64,000 nucleotides of DNA from CAWCXF01 sp963799455 (GCA_963799455.1 CAWCXF010000007.1:930001-994000), one strand, 5' to 3'; shown: positions 8,683 through 17,739, counted from the first letter of the stretch. Numbers and translations are program-made. The notes: generated from the letters alone by a model not told the origin.

Positions 8683-10091
8683 GGCAGCATGTCCCTCAGC
8701 CGCAGCTCAGCGATGCGCTCGACCTGGCGGCAGGCCTCGGCCAGCTCGGCCTCGCGGGGGTTGTCGATGCGGCGCTCGAAGGCCGCGAGGATCGACGCCT
8801 TGTCGTGGTCGCGCACCGCGACGATGAACGGGAAGCCGTGCGCCGCGACGTATCGCTCGTTGAGGCGGGTGAATCTCGCGCGCTCCTCGTCGGTGAGCGC
8901 GTCGAGCCCCGCGGCCGACTGCTCGGCCGTGCTCTCGGCCGTCAGGCGCCGGGCCTGGGCAAGCTTGCCGGCGAGGTCGGGATGCGCCGTCAGCACGCCG
9001 AGCCGCTCCTCCTCCGAGGCGGCCCGGAACGCGCGCGCGAGCGCGTTGTGCAGGCCCGTCGCGGTGTCGTGCGCGGGGCCCAGCTCCAGCTCGAAGGCGC
9101 GCTCGGCGACCCAGGGGGAGTGCTCGAAGACGCCGCCGAAGCGCCGCACGAAGGTGTCCCGGTCCATCGCGCTCGGGCGCTCGCGGCGCAGGTGAGGGTG
9201 CTCGCGCGCCCAGTGCTCGGCGATTTGGAGGCGGGTGGCGAACCACACGCCCTCGTGGGCCTGCGCGTGCTCGACGAACCGGCGCAGCGCCTGGACGCGC
9301 CCAGGCCGGCCGACCAGCCGGCAGTGCAGGCCCACCGACATCATCTTCGGCGCCCCGGCCTCGCCTTCGGCGTGGAGCGCGTCGAAGCTGTCGCGCAGGT
9401 AGGCCTCGAACTGGTCGCCCGAGTTGAAGCCCTGCGGCGTGGCGAAACGCATGTCGTTGGCGTCGAGCGTGTAGGGCACGACGAGCTGGTCCCGCTCGCC
9501 CAGCTCCATCCAGTAGGGCAGGTCGTCGGCGTAGGCGTCGGCGACGTAGTCGAAGCCTTGCTCGGCGGCGAGGCGCACCGTGCTCATCGAGCAGCGCCCC
9601 GTGTACCAGCCGCGCGGCCGCTCGCCCGTGACCTCCGCGTGGAGCCGGATCGCGGCCTCCATGTCGGCGCGCTCGTCCGCCTCGCTCGCGTCCTTGTACT
9701 CGATCCACTTCAGCCCGTGGCTGGCGATCTCCCAGCCCGCGTCGCGCATCGCGCGCACCTGCGCGGGCGAGCGGGCGAGCGCGGTGGCCACGCCGTAGAC
9801 CGTGACCGGGACGCCCGCGCCGGTGAAGAGCCGATGGAGCCGCCAGAAGCCCGCGCGCGCGCCGTACTCGTAGATCGACTCCATGTTCCAGTGCCGCTGG
9901 CCGGGCCAGGGGCTCGCGCCCACGATCTCGCTCAGGAACGCCTCGGAGGCGGCGTCGCCGTGCAGCACGTCGTTCTCGCCGCCCTCCTCGTAGTTGACGA
10001 CGAACTGCACGGCGATCCTGGCGCCGCCGGGCCAGCGCGGATCGGGCGGCGTGGCGCCGTGGCCCAGCATGTCGCGCGGATAGCGGCTCAT
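8679..10091 (-). CDS. puuE: Fusion of allantoinase PuuE and OHCU decarboxylase
   Basis: This 470-residue protein joins two steps of urate breakdown. Residues 1-300 are a polysaccharide-deacetylase-fold allantoinase (PuuE type: MSRYPRDMLGHG..., WPGGARIAVQFVVNYEEGGE, IASHGLKWIEY), opening allantoin to allantoate. Residues from about 308 (MDRDTFVRRFGGVFEHSPW) are a 2-oxo-4-hydroxy-4-carboxy-5-ureidoimidazoline decarboxylase with HPDLAGKLAQA and AAHGFPFIVAVR. The decarboxylase acts before the allantoinase, so the fusion links consecutive reactions. ATG 10091 is chosen because the frame upstream of it has no homology. An internal ATG at the domain joint could yield free decarboxylase. It is divergent from the HIU hydrolase gene. 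Confidence 0.92.
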   Translation of the reverse strand: MSRYPRDMLGHGATPPDPRWPGGARIAVQFVVNYEEGGENDVLHGDAASEAFLSEIVGASPWPGQRHWNMESIYEYGARAGFWRLHRLFTGAGVPVTVYGVATALARSPAQVRAMRDAGWEIASHGLKWIEYKDASEADERADMEAAIRLHAEVTGERPRGWYTGRCSMSTVRLAAEQGFDYVADAYADDLPYWMELGERDQLVVPYTLDANDMRFATPQGFNSGDQFEAYLRDSFDALHAEGEAGAPKMMSVGLHCRLVGRPGRVQALRRFVEHAQAHEGVWFATRLQIAEHWAREHPHLRRERPSAMDRDTFVRRFGGVFEHSPWVAERAFELELGPAHDTATGLHNALARAFRAASEEERLGVLTAHPDLAGKLAQARRLTAESTAEQSAAGLDALTDEERARFTRLNERYVAAHGFPFIVAVRDHDKASILAAFERRIDNPREAELAEACRQVERIAELRLRDMLP

Positions 10092-10238
10092 CCTCGTCCT
10101 CCCTGCTCGGCATGGCGATAGGCCGGAACGACGCCGCGCTTCTATCAAATAATCCCGACAGCACCTGCGCCCGTCGGGGTGCTTCCTCCCGAGCGGCCGT
10201 CCCCTTAGGACTGCCGCTCGGCCAGGGAGGGCACCCAG

Positions 10239-10592
10239 ATGAGCGGATACCTGACGACCCACGTCCTCGATACCGCCCTCGGCCGCCCGGCCGAGGGGCT
10301 CGAGGTCGAGCTCTTCCGCCTCGACGGGGAGGCGCGCCGGCTGCTGCGCCGGCTGACCACCAACGCCGACGGCCGCACCGACGAGCGCATCCTTCCGCCC
10401 GAGGAGTTCGAGCCCGGCACCTACGAGCTGGTGTTCCACGCGGGCGCCTACCTCGACGCCTGCGGCGCGCCTGCCGAGGCGCCGCGCTTCCTCGACGCGA
10501 TCCCGCTGCGCTTCGGGATGTCGCAGGCCGCGCACTATCACGTCCCGCTGCTGCTCTCGCCCTTCGGCTACTCGACCTATCGCGGCAGCTAG
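10239..10592 (+). CDS. uraH: 5-hydroxyisourate hydrolase (transthyretin-like)
   Basis: The 117-residue protein hydrolyses 5-hydroxyisourate, the product of urate oxidase, to OHCU. The N-terminal THVLDTALGRPA and the C-terminal YRGS tetrapeptide are the diagnostic motifs that separate HIU hydrolase from vertebrate transthyretin. There is a good AGGGAGG ribosome site nine bases before ATG 10239. It is divergent from the puuE fusion gene across a 147-bp region that should hold both promoters, and convergent with the lysR gene, leaving only 10 bp between their stops. Confidence 0.95.
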   Translation: MSGYLTTHVLDTALGRPAEGLEVELFRLDGEARRLLRRLTTNADGRTDERILPPEEFEPGTYELVFHAGAYLDACGAPAEAPRFLDAIPLRFGMSQAAHYHVPLLLSPFGYSTYRGS

Positions 10593-10602
10593 GCGGGCCG
10601 CG

Positions 10603-11535
10603 TCACGCCGATCGGGGCCGCCGGTCCGCGCCCTCGTCGAGCGCGGCCAGGATGCGCTCAATCGTGAAGTCCATGAAGAGCCGGGTCTTGGGATCCTGAT
10701 GCCGCCGGTGGGTGAAGAGGCAGGCCATCTGCACCGGCAGGGGCGGCGTGCGCTCGCACACCGTGACGAGCCGGCCGTGGCGCAGGTGGTGGGCGACCTC
10801 GAAGCGCGGCTTCATCACGATCCCCTCGCCCGCGAGCGCCCAGTCGGTCAGCACGTCGCCGTCGTCGGACTCGAGGCGGCCCTCGACGGCGAAGCGCCTG
10901 GGCCCATCCTCCGTCACCAGCTCCCACTGGAACTCCGCCGCGCCGGGGAAGCGCAGGTTGAGGCAGGCGTGCCGCCCGCCCGCGATCTCCTCGCCGCTCG
11001 CGGGGCGGCCGTGGCGCGCGACGTAGGACGGGGCCGCGCACAGCACCCGCTCGCAGTCGGCGATCTTGCGGATGCGCAGGTTCGAGTCCTCGGGACGGCC
11101 GAGGAAGAACGCCACGTCGAGCCCCTCGGCCGTCAGGTCCACCTTGCGGTCGCTGAGCCGCAGCCGCAGGTCCACCAGCGGATAGGCCGCGGCGAAGGCC
11201 GGCACGTGGGGCGCGATCAGCCGCCGTCCGAGCCCGAGGGGGGCGGCCACATGGAGCGTGCCGCGCGGGTTCTCGGTGACATCGCCCACGCCCGCCTCGG
11301 CCTCCTCGACGGCCGCGAGGATGCGGCGGGCGCCGTCGTAGAAGATCCGCCCCTGCTCGGTCGGCGTCAGGCTGCGGGTGGTGCGCTGGAACAGCCGCAC
11401 GCCCAGATGCCCCTCGAGCTGGGACATGCGCGCGGAGGCCACCGCCGGCGAGACGCGCTGGTCGCGCGCCGCCGCCGACATGCTGCCCAGCTCGTAGACG
11501 CGGACGAAGGTGCGGACGTTGTCGAGGTAGGACAT
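10603..11535 (-). CDS. LysR-family transcriptional regulator
   Basis: The 310-residue protein has an N-terminal winged helix-turn-helix (residues 3-60, GSMSAAARDQRVSPAVASARMSQLE) and a C-terminal LysR substrate-binding domain with the typical GTLHVAAPLGLG opening near residue 90. ATG 11535 is the natural start. It is transcribed divergently from puuD with 96 bp between the starts, the classical position for a LysR activator of that gene, so control of urate catabolism is likely. The effector is unknown. Confidence 0.85.
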   Translation of the reverse strand: MSYLDNVRTFVRVYELGSMSAAARDQRVSPAVASARMSQLEGHLGVRLFQRTTRSLTPTEQGRIFYDGARRILAAVEEAEAGVGDVTENPRGTLHVAAPLGLGRRLIAPHVPAFAAAYPLVDLRLRLSDRKVDLTAEGLDVAFFLGRPEDSNLRIRKIADCERVLCAAPSYVARHGRPASGEEIAGGRHACLNLRFPGAAEFQWELVTEDGPRRFAVEGRLESDDGDVLTDWALAGEGIVMKPRFEVAHHLRHGRLVTVCERTPPLPVQMACLFTHRRHQDPKTRLFMDFTIERILAALDEGADRRPRSA

Positions 11536-11631
11536 TCTTCGGCTTTGCTTGAGGCTGCTTGGCCGATCGGCACGATACACCGCGCGCGCGCCGGCGGATA
11601 GGGTCGCGCCAGCAAGCGGGAGGACACGCGC

Positions 11632-12897
11632 ATGTACGACCTGGCCATCGCCTGGGACTGGCTCGCCTTCGCCGTCCGGTGGCTCCACATCGTCACCGCG
11701 ATCGCGTGGATCGGCTCGTCCTTCTACTTCGTCGCGCTCGACCTCGGGCTCCGGCGCGCGCCGCACCTGCCGGAGGGCGCCCATGGCGAGGAGTGGCAGG
11801 TCCATGGCGGGGGTTTCTACCACATCACCAAGTACCTGGTCGCGCCCGAGCAGATGCCCGAGCACCTGACCTGGTTCAAATGGGAGAGCTACGCCACCTG
11901 GCTCTCGGGCGCCGTGCTCCTGATGATCATCTACTGGGTCGGCGCCGAGCTCTTCCTGATCGACCCCGCGAAGGCCGACCTCGCGGTCTGGCAGGCGATC
12001 GCGATCTCGGCCGCCTCGCTCAGCGTCGGCTGGCTCGTCTACGACAGGCTCTGCAAGTCCGGCCTGGGCGAGCGCCCGACGCTGCTGATGCTGCTGCTGT
12101 TCGCGCTGCTGGTGGCGATGTCGTGGGGCTACGACCAGATCTTCACCGGACGCGCGGCGCTGCTGCACCTGGGCGCCTTCACCGCCACCATCATGACGGC
12201 CAACGTCTTCCTCGTCATCATGCCGAACCAGCGCGTCGTCGTGGACGACCTCAAGGCCGGCCGCACGCCGGACCCCAGATACGGCAAGATCGCCAAGCTG
12301 CGCTCGACGCACAACAACTACCTGACGCTGCCCGTCATCTTCCTGATGCTGTCGAACCACTACCCGCTGGCGACCTCGACCGAGAACGCCTGGATCATCG
12401 CGGCGCTGGTGTTCCTGATGGGCGTCACGATCCGGCACTACTTCAACACCCGCCACGCGCGAGCCGGCAACCCGACCTGGACCTGGGCCGCCACGGCGGT
12501 GATCTTCATCGCCATCGCCTGGCTCTCCACGGCGCCCCTCTTCGACAGCTACGAGGAGGCCGAGGCGGCGCCGCTCACGCCCTACGAGACGGCCTACGCC
12601 AGCGCCGCGGGCTTCGAGGAGGTCCGCGACATCGTCACGGGCCGCTGCTCGATGTGCCACGCCCGCGAGCCCGTCTGGGACGGCATCCGCTGGGCGCCCA
12701 AGGGCGTGCTCCTGGAGACCCCGGGCGACATCGCCCGCGAGGCCAGGCAGATCTACCTCCAGGCCGGCGTCACCCACGCCATGCCGCCCGCCAACGTCAC
12801 CGACCTGCCCGACGAGGACCGCGCGAGGATCGTGCGCTGGTATCGGGGCGCGACCGAGGAGCGGATCGGCGGCGCGCTGGCCTCGCTGCTCGACTGA
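11632..12897 (+). CDS. puuD: Membrane urate oxidase PuuD with cytochrome c domain
   Basis: The 421-residue protein oxidises urate to 5-hydroxyisourate at the membrane. Residues 1-305 hold about eight hydrophobic segments (first: WDWLAFAVRWLHIVTAIAWIG), with His in the membrane helices. The C-terminal 90 residues form a periplasmic cytochrome c domain with the heme site CSMCH near residue 338 and a later Met ligand in HAMPP. This layout matches PuuD of alphaproteobacteria, which passes electrons to the respiratory chain instead of making hydrogen peroxide. GGGAGGA precedes ATG 11632. Its neighbours HIU hydrolase, OHCU decarboxylase, allantoinase and AllA carry on the pathway. Confidence 0.93.
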   Translation: MYDLAIAWDWLAFAVRWLHIVTAIAWIGSSFYFVALDLGLRRAPHLPEGAHGEEWQVHGGGFYHITKYLVAPEQMPEHLTWFKWESYATWLSGAVLLMIIYWVGAELFLIDPAKADLAVWQAIAISAASLSVGWLVYDRLCKSGLGERPTLLMLLLFALLVAMSWGYDQIFTGRAALLHLGAFTATIMTANVFLVIMPNQRVVVDDLKAGRTPDPRYGKIAKLRSTHNNYLTLPVIFLMLSNHYPLATSTENAWIIAALVFLMGVTIRHYFNTRHARAGNPTWTWAATAVIFIAIAWLSTAPLFDSYEEAEAAPLTPYETAYASAAGFEEVRDIVTGRCSMCHAREPVWDGIRWAPKGVLLETPGDIAREARQIYLQAGVTHAMPPANVTDLPDEDRARIVRWYRGATEERIGGALASLLD

Positions 12898-12995
12898 GGG
12901 CCCGAGGGCGGCCCCGAAGCGGCCCCCGAGGGCGGCCACGACGGCGGGCGCCTTCGCAGGCGCGCCGCCGCGGTCCTCTCCCGGCGCCCGACCGC

Positions 12996-13514
12996 CTAGT
13001 CCCGGAGTTCCAGCCGGTTGCGGATCAGCCAGTCGAGGCCGCGGCGCCAGGACTCGTCGGTGTTGCCGCGGATGTCGGCGCTGTAGGCGCGCTCGGCGCC
13101 CTGCGCGTCCTCGACGTAGACGTTGACGTTGAGGATCAGGTTGGAGACCTTCTGCACCGTGCCCGTCACCGCGATCTCGGCGCCGAGCGCGTCGGCGAGG
13201 CCGCGCGCGCAGCCGCCGCAGTTGCGCAAGGAGCGCCGGGAGGCCTCCTCGCGCGCCGGGCCGACATCCACCACGCGGTAGCCGGGGGCCTCCTGGTAGG
13301 CCTCGCGCAGCGCCTCGCCCAGCGCGTCGAGCCGCGCCGCCTCCTCCGCCTGGGGCCCGGTCATCGCGCCCACGGCGCTGGTGTCGATCAGCTCGAAGTC
13401 GAACACGGCGACCTCGACCGGCCCGCCGCCGGCCTCCTGCGCCGGGGCGGCCGAGGCGCCGAGCAGCGCCAGGCATCCGGCGAGGACGAGGCGGGGTGTC
13501 GGGAATGGGGTCAT
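12996..13514 (-). CDS. Secreted DUF2380/DUF3280-type protein of unknown function
   Basis: The 172-residue protein has a clear signal peptide (PRLVLAGCLALLGASAAPAQE). The mature part starts with VEVAVFDFELIDTSA and contains a paired CGGC near residue 100, then IAVTGTVQKVSNLILNVNVYV, a pattern I associate with the DUF2380/DUF3280 family. Proteins of this kind often sit beside PQQ-dependent alcohol oxidation genes, as here, but no activity is known to me. The fold resembles TolB N-terminal-like or lipoprotein assembly domains. It points away from the plus-strand genes that start at 13626, sharing a 111-bp intergenic region with them. Confidence 0.7.
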   Translation of the reverse strand: MTPFPTPRLVLAGCLALLGASAAPAQEAGGGPVEVAVFDFELIDTSAVGAMTGPQAEEAARLDALGEALREAYQEAPGYRVVDVGPAREEASRRSLRNCGGCARGLADALGAEIAVTGTVQKVSNLILNVNVYVEDAQGAERAYSADIRGNTDESWRRGLDWLIRNRLELRD

Positions 13515-13625
13515 GGCGCCTTCACCTGCGGGGTCATCGCCTCACCATAGGAAGGCGCGCGCCGCCGCCGCAAGGCCCGACGCGCCCCTTGCGGCGGCGC
13601 CGCGCGCCGCGCTAGCGTGCCGCCC

Positions 13626-14876
13626 ATGGGAGGACGGATCCTCGCGCTGGTCTGCGCCGCTCTGCTTCACGCCGCGCTCGGCGCCTGGGGTGGCCGGGCG
13701 CTCGCGCAGGCGGGCGGCCCCGAGGGCGGCACCGAGGGCGGCACCGAGCGCGTCTCCCCCGAGCGCGTCGCCATCGGCTACCTCCATCCCGAGGAGCGCG
13801 AGCTGACGCTCTCGCTCCTCGACCGGCCGACGCGCGACCTCGGCCTCGCGGGCGCGGGGCTCGGCGTCGCCGACAACGACACCACCGGGCGCTTCACCGG
13901 CCAGGACTTCGCCCTGCTGTCGCGCGCGGTGGCCCCGGACGACGCCGCCGAGGCGGTGGCCGCGGCGCGCGGGCTGGCGGGCGAGGGCGCGGCCGCGATC
14001 GTCGCCGAGCTGCCCGCCGGGCCGCTGCTGGCGGTGGCCGACGCGGTGGCGCCGCTGCTGGTGCTCAACGTCGGCGCGCCCGACGACGCGCTGCGGATCG
14101 AGGGCTGCCGCGAGAACCTCGTCCACGTCATCCCGAGCCGCGCCATGCTGGCCGACGCGCTGGCGCAGTTCCTGGTCTGGAAGCGCTGGCCGCGCTGGTT
14201 CCTGGTCGAGGGCTCGCACCCGCGGGACCAGGCCTTCGCCGCGGCGCTGCGCCGCGCCGCCGACCGCTTCGGCGGCGAGATCGTCGAGGCGCGCGTGTTC
14301 GAGGATCGCGGCGGCGCGCGCACCACCGATTCGGGCCTGGTCCAGGTCCAGCGCCAGCTGCCGGTCTTCACCCAGCGCGCGCCCGAGCACGACGTGCTCC
14401 TGGTGGCCGACGAGTCCGAGGTGTTCGGCGCCACCATGCCCTATCACGCCTGGGATCCGCGCCCGGTGGCCGGGACCGCCGGGCTCGTGCCCACCGCCTG
14501 GAGCCCCGCGCACGAGCAGTGGGGCGCGATCCAGCTCCAGGGCCGCTTCGCCGACGACTTCCGCCGCCCGATGCGCGCCGAGGACATGCTGGCCTGGATG
14601 GCCGTGCGGATGGTGGGCGAGGCCGCGACCCGCGCGGGCTCCGCCGACCCCGCCGCCATCCGCGACTACCTGCTCGGCCCCGACTTCGAGCTCGCCGCCT
14701 TCAAGGGCGAGGCGCTCACCATCAGGCCCTGGAACAACCAGCTGCGCCAGCCGGTCCTGCTCGCGGACGGCAAGACCGTGGTGTCGGTCTCGCCGCAGGA
14801 GGGGTTCCTGCACCCGACCTCGTTCCTCGACACGCTGGGCTACGACCGCCCCGAGAGCGAGTGCGCGTTGCGCTAG
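13626..14876 (+). CDS. PQQ-catabolism-associated ABC-type substrate-binding protein
   Basis: The 416-residue periplasmic protein has a signal peptide (residues 1-27) and a branched-chain amino-acid-binding type (Peripla_BP_6) fold. The pattern VAIGYLHPEERELTLSLLDRP and the ending PQEGFLHPTSFLDTLGYD match the family found next to PQQ-dependent methanol/ethanol dehydrogenases. Ligand and role are not established. ATG 13626 places the signal peptide correctly; GTG 13617 three codons earlier is an alternative. The ABC permease and ATPase genes often found with it are absent here. It leads a run of four same-strand secreted proteins. Confidence 0.8.
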   Translation: MGGRILALVCAALLHAALGAWGGRALAQAGGPEGGTEGGTERVSPERVAIGYLHPEERELTLSLLDRPTRDLGLAGAGLGVADNDTTGRFTGQDFALLSRAVAPDDAAEAVAAARGLAGEGAAAIVAELPAGPLLAVADAVAPLLVLNVGAPDDALRIEGCRENLVHVIPSRAMLADALAQFLVWKRWPRWFLVEGSHPRDQAFAAALRRAADRFGGEIVEARVFEDRGGARTTDSGLVQVQRQLPVFTQRAPEHDVLLVADESEVFGATMPYHAWDPRPVAGTAGLVPTAWSPAHEQWGAIQLQGRFADDFRRPMRAEDMLAWMAVRMVGEAATRAGSADPAAIRDYLLGPDFELAAFKGEALTIRPWNNQLRQPVLLADGKTVVSVSPQEGFLHPTSFLDTLGYDRPESECALR

Positions 14877-15026
14877 GCGACGGCGCGCCCGCGCGGCACC
14901 CCTCGCCCTCGGCCGCGCGCTCGCCTAGGATGGCGCCGTCGGAGGCGCCGGGGCGACGCCCGGCGAGCGCCCTGGCGGGACGCGGCCCGCGGCCGGCTGC
15001 GACGCGAGGGGCCGAAGGGGGGGCGG

Positions 15027-16061
15027 ATGGCCGACACGATCACGCGGACGGGCACGCGGACGGGCACGCGGACGGGCACTGGGATGGGCACGCGGACGGG
15101 CAGGGGGATGGGCGCCGCCTGCGCGCTCGCCTTGCTGGCCGCGCCCGCGCAGGCCGAGAAGGTGTTCGTCTCGAACGAGAAGAGCAACACCGTCACCGTG
15201 CTCGACTCCGAGACGCTGGAGGTCACGGACAGCTTCGACGTGGGCCAGCGCCCGCGCGGCATCGCCCTGGCCGACGGCGGCCGCCAGCTGCTAGTGGCCA
15301 CGGGCGACGACGACACGGTGGAGGTCTACGACACCGAGACCTACGAGCGGCTGCACACGCTGCCCTCGGGCCCCGACCCCGAGCTCTTCGTGCTGCACCC
15401 CTCGGGCAACCCGCTCTACATCGCCAACGAGGACGACAACCTCGTCACGGTGGTCGATCTGGAGACGCTCCAGCCGATCGCCGAGATCGCGGTGGGCGTC
15501 GAGCCCGAGGGGATGGGCGTCTCGCCCGACGGGGGCACGCTCGTCAACACCTCCGAGACCACCAACATGGCGCATTTCATCGACACCGCGACCAACGAGA
15601 TCACCGCCAACGTGCTCGTCGATCAGCGCCCGCGCTTCGCCGAGTTCAAGCCCGACGGCTCCGAGGTCTGGGTGTCCTCGGAGATCGGCGGCACCGTCAG
15701 CGTGATCGATCCCGAGGCCCGCGAGGTCACCCACAAGATCGAGTTCGAGGTCGCGGGGCTGCGCCCCGAGTCGATCCAGCCCGTGGGCATCCGCATCACC
15801 CGGGACGGCGAGACCGCCTTCGTGGCGCTCGGCCCCGCCAACCGCGTGGCGGTCGTGAACGCGCGGACCTACGAGGTCGAGGACTACCTCCTCGTCGGCC
15901 AGCGCGTCTGGCAGCTCGCCTTCTCGCCCGACGAGAGCCTGCTCTTCACCACCAACGGCGTCTCCAACGACGTCTCGGTGATCGACGTCGAGGACCGCGA
16001 GGTGATCAAGTCGGTGCCGGTGGGGGAGTTCCCCTGGGGCGTCGTGGTGCGGCCGGACTGA
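15027..16061 (+). CDS. YVTN-type beta-propeller protein of the PQQ/methanol cluster
   Basis: The 344-residue protein is made of about seven YVTN/NHL-like blades, for example KVFVSNEKSNTVTVLDSETLEV, PLYIANEDDNLVTVVDLETL and LLFTTNGVSNDVSVIDVED. It is predicted periplasmic. Beta-propellers of this class accompany quinoprotein dehydrogenases, possibly as a redox-protein scaffold; the role is unproven. Its N-terminus is odd: a 27-residue Thr/Gly/Arg repeat (TRTGTRTGTRTG) precedes the signal peptide MGAACALALLAAPAQA, so Met at 15108 may be the real start. Each option has a G-rich stretch just upstream. It is followed 10 bp later by the next secreted protein. Confidence 0.82.
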   Translation: MADTITRTGTRTGTRTGTGMGTRTGRGMGAACALALLAAPAQAEKVFVSNEKSNTVTVLDSETLEVTDSFDVGQRPRGIALADGGRQLLVATGDDDTVEVYDTETYERLHTLPSGPDPELFVLHPSGNPLYIANEDDNLVTVVDLETLQPIAEIAVGVEPEGMGVSPDGGTLVNTSETTNMAHFIDTATNEITANVLVDQRPRFAEFKPDGSEVWVSSEIGGTVSVIDPEAREVTHKIEFEVAGLRPESIQPVGIRITRDGETAFVALGPANRVAVVNARTYEVEDYLLVGQRVWQLAFSPDESLLFTTNGVSNDVSVIDVEDREVIKSVPVGEFPWGVVVRPD

Positions 16062-16071
16062 GGGGGGCGGC

Positions 16072-16494
16072 ATGAGGACCATCGTCATCGCGGGCGCGCT
16101 CGCGCTCGCGCTCGCCGCGGGCGGTGCCCACGCGCAGGCGGGGCTGCTCACGGGCGGCGCCGAGGATCTCGCGCCGATCACGCTCGCCTCGGGCCGGCCG
16201 CTCGCCGAGGCGCCCTACGCGCTCGAGGCGGGGCGCTACTACCGGTTGCCGATCAGGGCCGACGGCTCGGCGGAGCTGGCGATCGGCGGCGCGGAGTTCT
16301 TCCGCAACGTCTGGGTGGACGAGGTGGTGATCAACGACATCGAGGTGCGCCCGCTGGGGCTCGACAGCCTGGAGTTCGACGCGGCCGGGGAGGCCGTCAT
16401 CACCTTCGTGCCGATCCGGCCGGGCCGCTTCACGCTGTCGATCCCCGGCACCACCGGCGAGACCCAGCGCGCCGTCTTCGAGGTCGGGGGCTGA
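16072..16494 (+). CDS. Small secreted protein, function unknown
   Basis: The 140-residue protein has a signal peptide (MRTIVIAGALALALAAGGAHAQ) and a mature beta-rich domain with YYRLPIRADGSAELAIGG, FFRNVWVDEVVINDIEV and a cupredoxin-like end FVPIRPGRFTLSIPGTTG. The last stretch recalls copper-binding plastocyanin-like proteins, but I see no His/Cys/Met copper set, so a structural relation at most is suggested. It lies between the beta-propeller (10 bp) and another secreted protein (2 bp), clearly in one operon in the methanol oxidation region. Confidence 0.72.
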   Translation: MRTIVIAGALALALAAGGAHAQAGLLTGGAEDLAPITLASGRPLAEAPYALEAGRYYRLPIRADGSAELAIGGAEFFRNVWVDEVVINDIEVRPLGLDSLEFDAAGEAVITFVPIRPGRFTLSIPGTTGETQRAVFEVGG

Positions 16495-16496
16495 CG

Positions 16497-17099
16497 ATGC
16501 GCGCCGCCCTCGTCCTCGTCCTCGCCCTGACCCTCGCCGCGCCGGCGCACGCGGCCGAGGACGAGGCCTGGCCCTGCCAGCAGGTCAAGGTGCCGACCCT
16601 GACCCCGGCCGCGATCTGGGCCGGCCCGCCCTTCGAGCCGGGCGCTGGCGGCTGGCGCGGCGACGCGGAGGTGGCGGGGCTCGTCGCCCGGCTGTCGCAG
16701 AGGCGCGTGGCCGTCGAGGAGGCGTCGGCCGAGATCGAGGCCTTCGCGGCGACCCTCGCGCCTCCGGAGCGCGACCGGCTGCGCCTCCTCTTCGCGGGGC
16801 TGTTCGACACCATGAACGCCGAGCGCTCCGACGTGATCGCGGGCGTCGAGCGCTACGCCCGGCGCCAGATCGCCATGGCGGGCGACATCCGCGCCGAGGC
16901 CTCGGCGCTCGACGCGCGGCGCCGCGCGCCCGACGCCGACCCCGCCGCCATCGCCGAGGCCGAGGACGCGCTCACCTGGCGCACGCGGGTGTTCGACGAG
17001 CGCCGCGCCTCGCTCACCTATGTCTGCGACGTGCCGCGGCTGATCGAGCAGCGCCTCTTCGCGCTCGGCCGCACCGTCGCCACGGCGCTGGACGAGTAG
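16497..17099 (+). CDS. Secreted helical protein, function unknown
   Basis: The 200-residue protein has a signal peptide (residues 1-20, cleaved after AHAA) and a mature N-terminus WPCQQVKVPTLTPAAIWAGPP, followed by long charged helices (VARLSQRRVAVEEASAEIEAF, ASALDARRRAPDADPAAIAEAE) that may form a coiled coil. Two cysteines (about residues 25 and 182) could form a disulfide. I do not recognise the family. It starts 2 bp after the preceding stop and ends the plus-strand operon, converging on the CXXXCW gene. Confidence 0.7.
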   Translation: MRAALVLVLALTLAAPAHAAEDEAWPCQQVKVPTLTPAAIWAGPPFEPGAGGWRGDAEVAGLVARLSQRRVAVEEASAEIEAFAATLAPPERDRLRLLFAGLFDTMNAERSDVIAGVERYARRQIAMAGDIRAEASALDARRRAPDADPAAIAEAEDALTWRTRVFDERRASLTYVCDVPRLIEQRLFALGRTVATALDE

Positions 17100-17175
17100 G
17101 GGGCCGACCCTCGGGCGCCGGCGCGTCCGCGGCGCCGGAGGAAGCGCCGGATCCCCGCCCGCCGACGGGCGGGGG

Positions 17176-17739
17176 TCAGCGTCGCGGCGCGCCCGGCTCG
17201 GGCTCGCGCGCCTCCAGCGGCAGGCCGGCGGCGGCCCAGCCGTCGGTGCCGTCGGGATACCAGGCGACCGCGCCGTAGCCCAGCGCCTCGCGCGCCCGCT
17301 TGGCCGCGTTCCACGACATCCAGCACTCGGCCTTGCAGTAGAAGACCAGGGGGGCCTCGGGATCGCCCCCGGACGCGCGGCGTAGCCCCTCGGCGAGGTA
17401 GGCCGCGGCCTCGGGCGACAGCGCGCCATAGCCGGTGTCGGGGAGCCAGACGCTGCCGGGGATGTCCTCGCGCGGGGCCGGGCGCCAGATCGTGCCCTCG
17501 GGCAGGCCCTCGGGCCGCGGCGGGCGCGGCAGCACGTCCACGAAGACGGCCTCGCCCTCCTCCCACAGCGCGCGCGCCTGCTCGGTGGCGATCACGCGCG
17601 CGCCCGCGAGCGTCGCGGGGACCGGCCCGCGGTAGTCCTGCATCCGGTAGCCCTCGGGCTCGGGCGGCGCGGCCTCGCCCTGCGCCTGCGCCGCCGGGCC
17701 CGGGGCCCAGAGCATCGCCGCCGCCGCGCAGGCCCGCAC
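17176..17739 (-). CDS. PQQ-associated rhodanese-like protein with a CxxxCW motif
   Basis: This protein of about 187 residues has a rhodanese-like domain: EAVFVDVLPRPPRPEGLPEG, DIPGSVWLPDTGYG, and the active-loop region VFYCKAECWMSWNAAKRA, with two cysteines followed by Trp. That arrangement is typical of the protein family encoded beside PQQ-dependent dehydrogenases. It may handle sulfur or thiol redox in the periplasm. The start is uncertain: GTG 17739 gives a signal-like MRACAAAAMLWAPGPAAQAQ, ATG 17715 a shorter one. The open frame runs far upstream because of GC bias. It lies 215 bp after xoxJ on the same strand. Confidence 0.75.
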   Translation of the reverse strand: MRACAAAAMLWAPGPAAQAQGEAAPPEPEGYRMQDYRGPVPATLAGARVIATEQARALWEEGEAVFVDVLPRPPRPEGLPEGTIWRPAPREDIPGSVWLPDTGYGALSPEAAAYLAEGLRRASGGDPEAPLVFYCKAECWMSWNAAKRAREALGYGAVAWYPDGTDGWAAAGLPLEAREPEPGAPRR

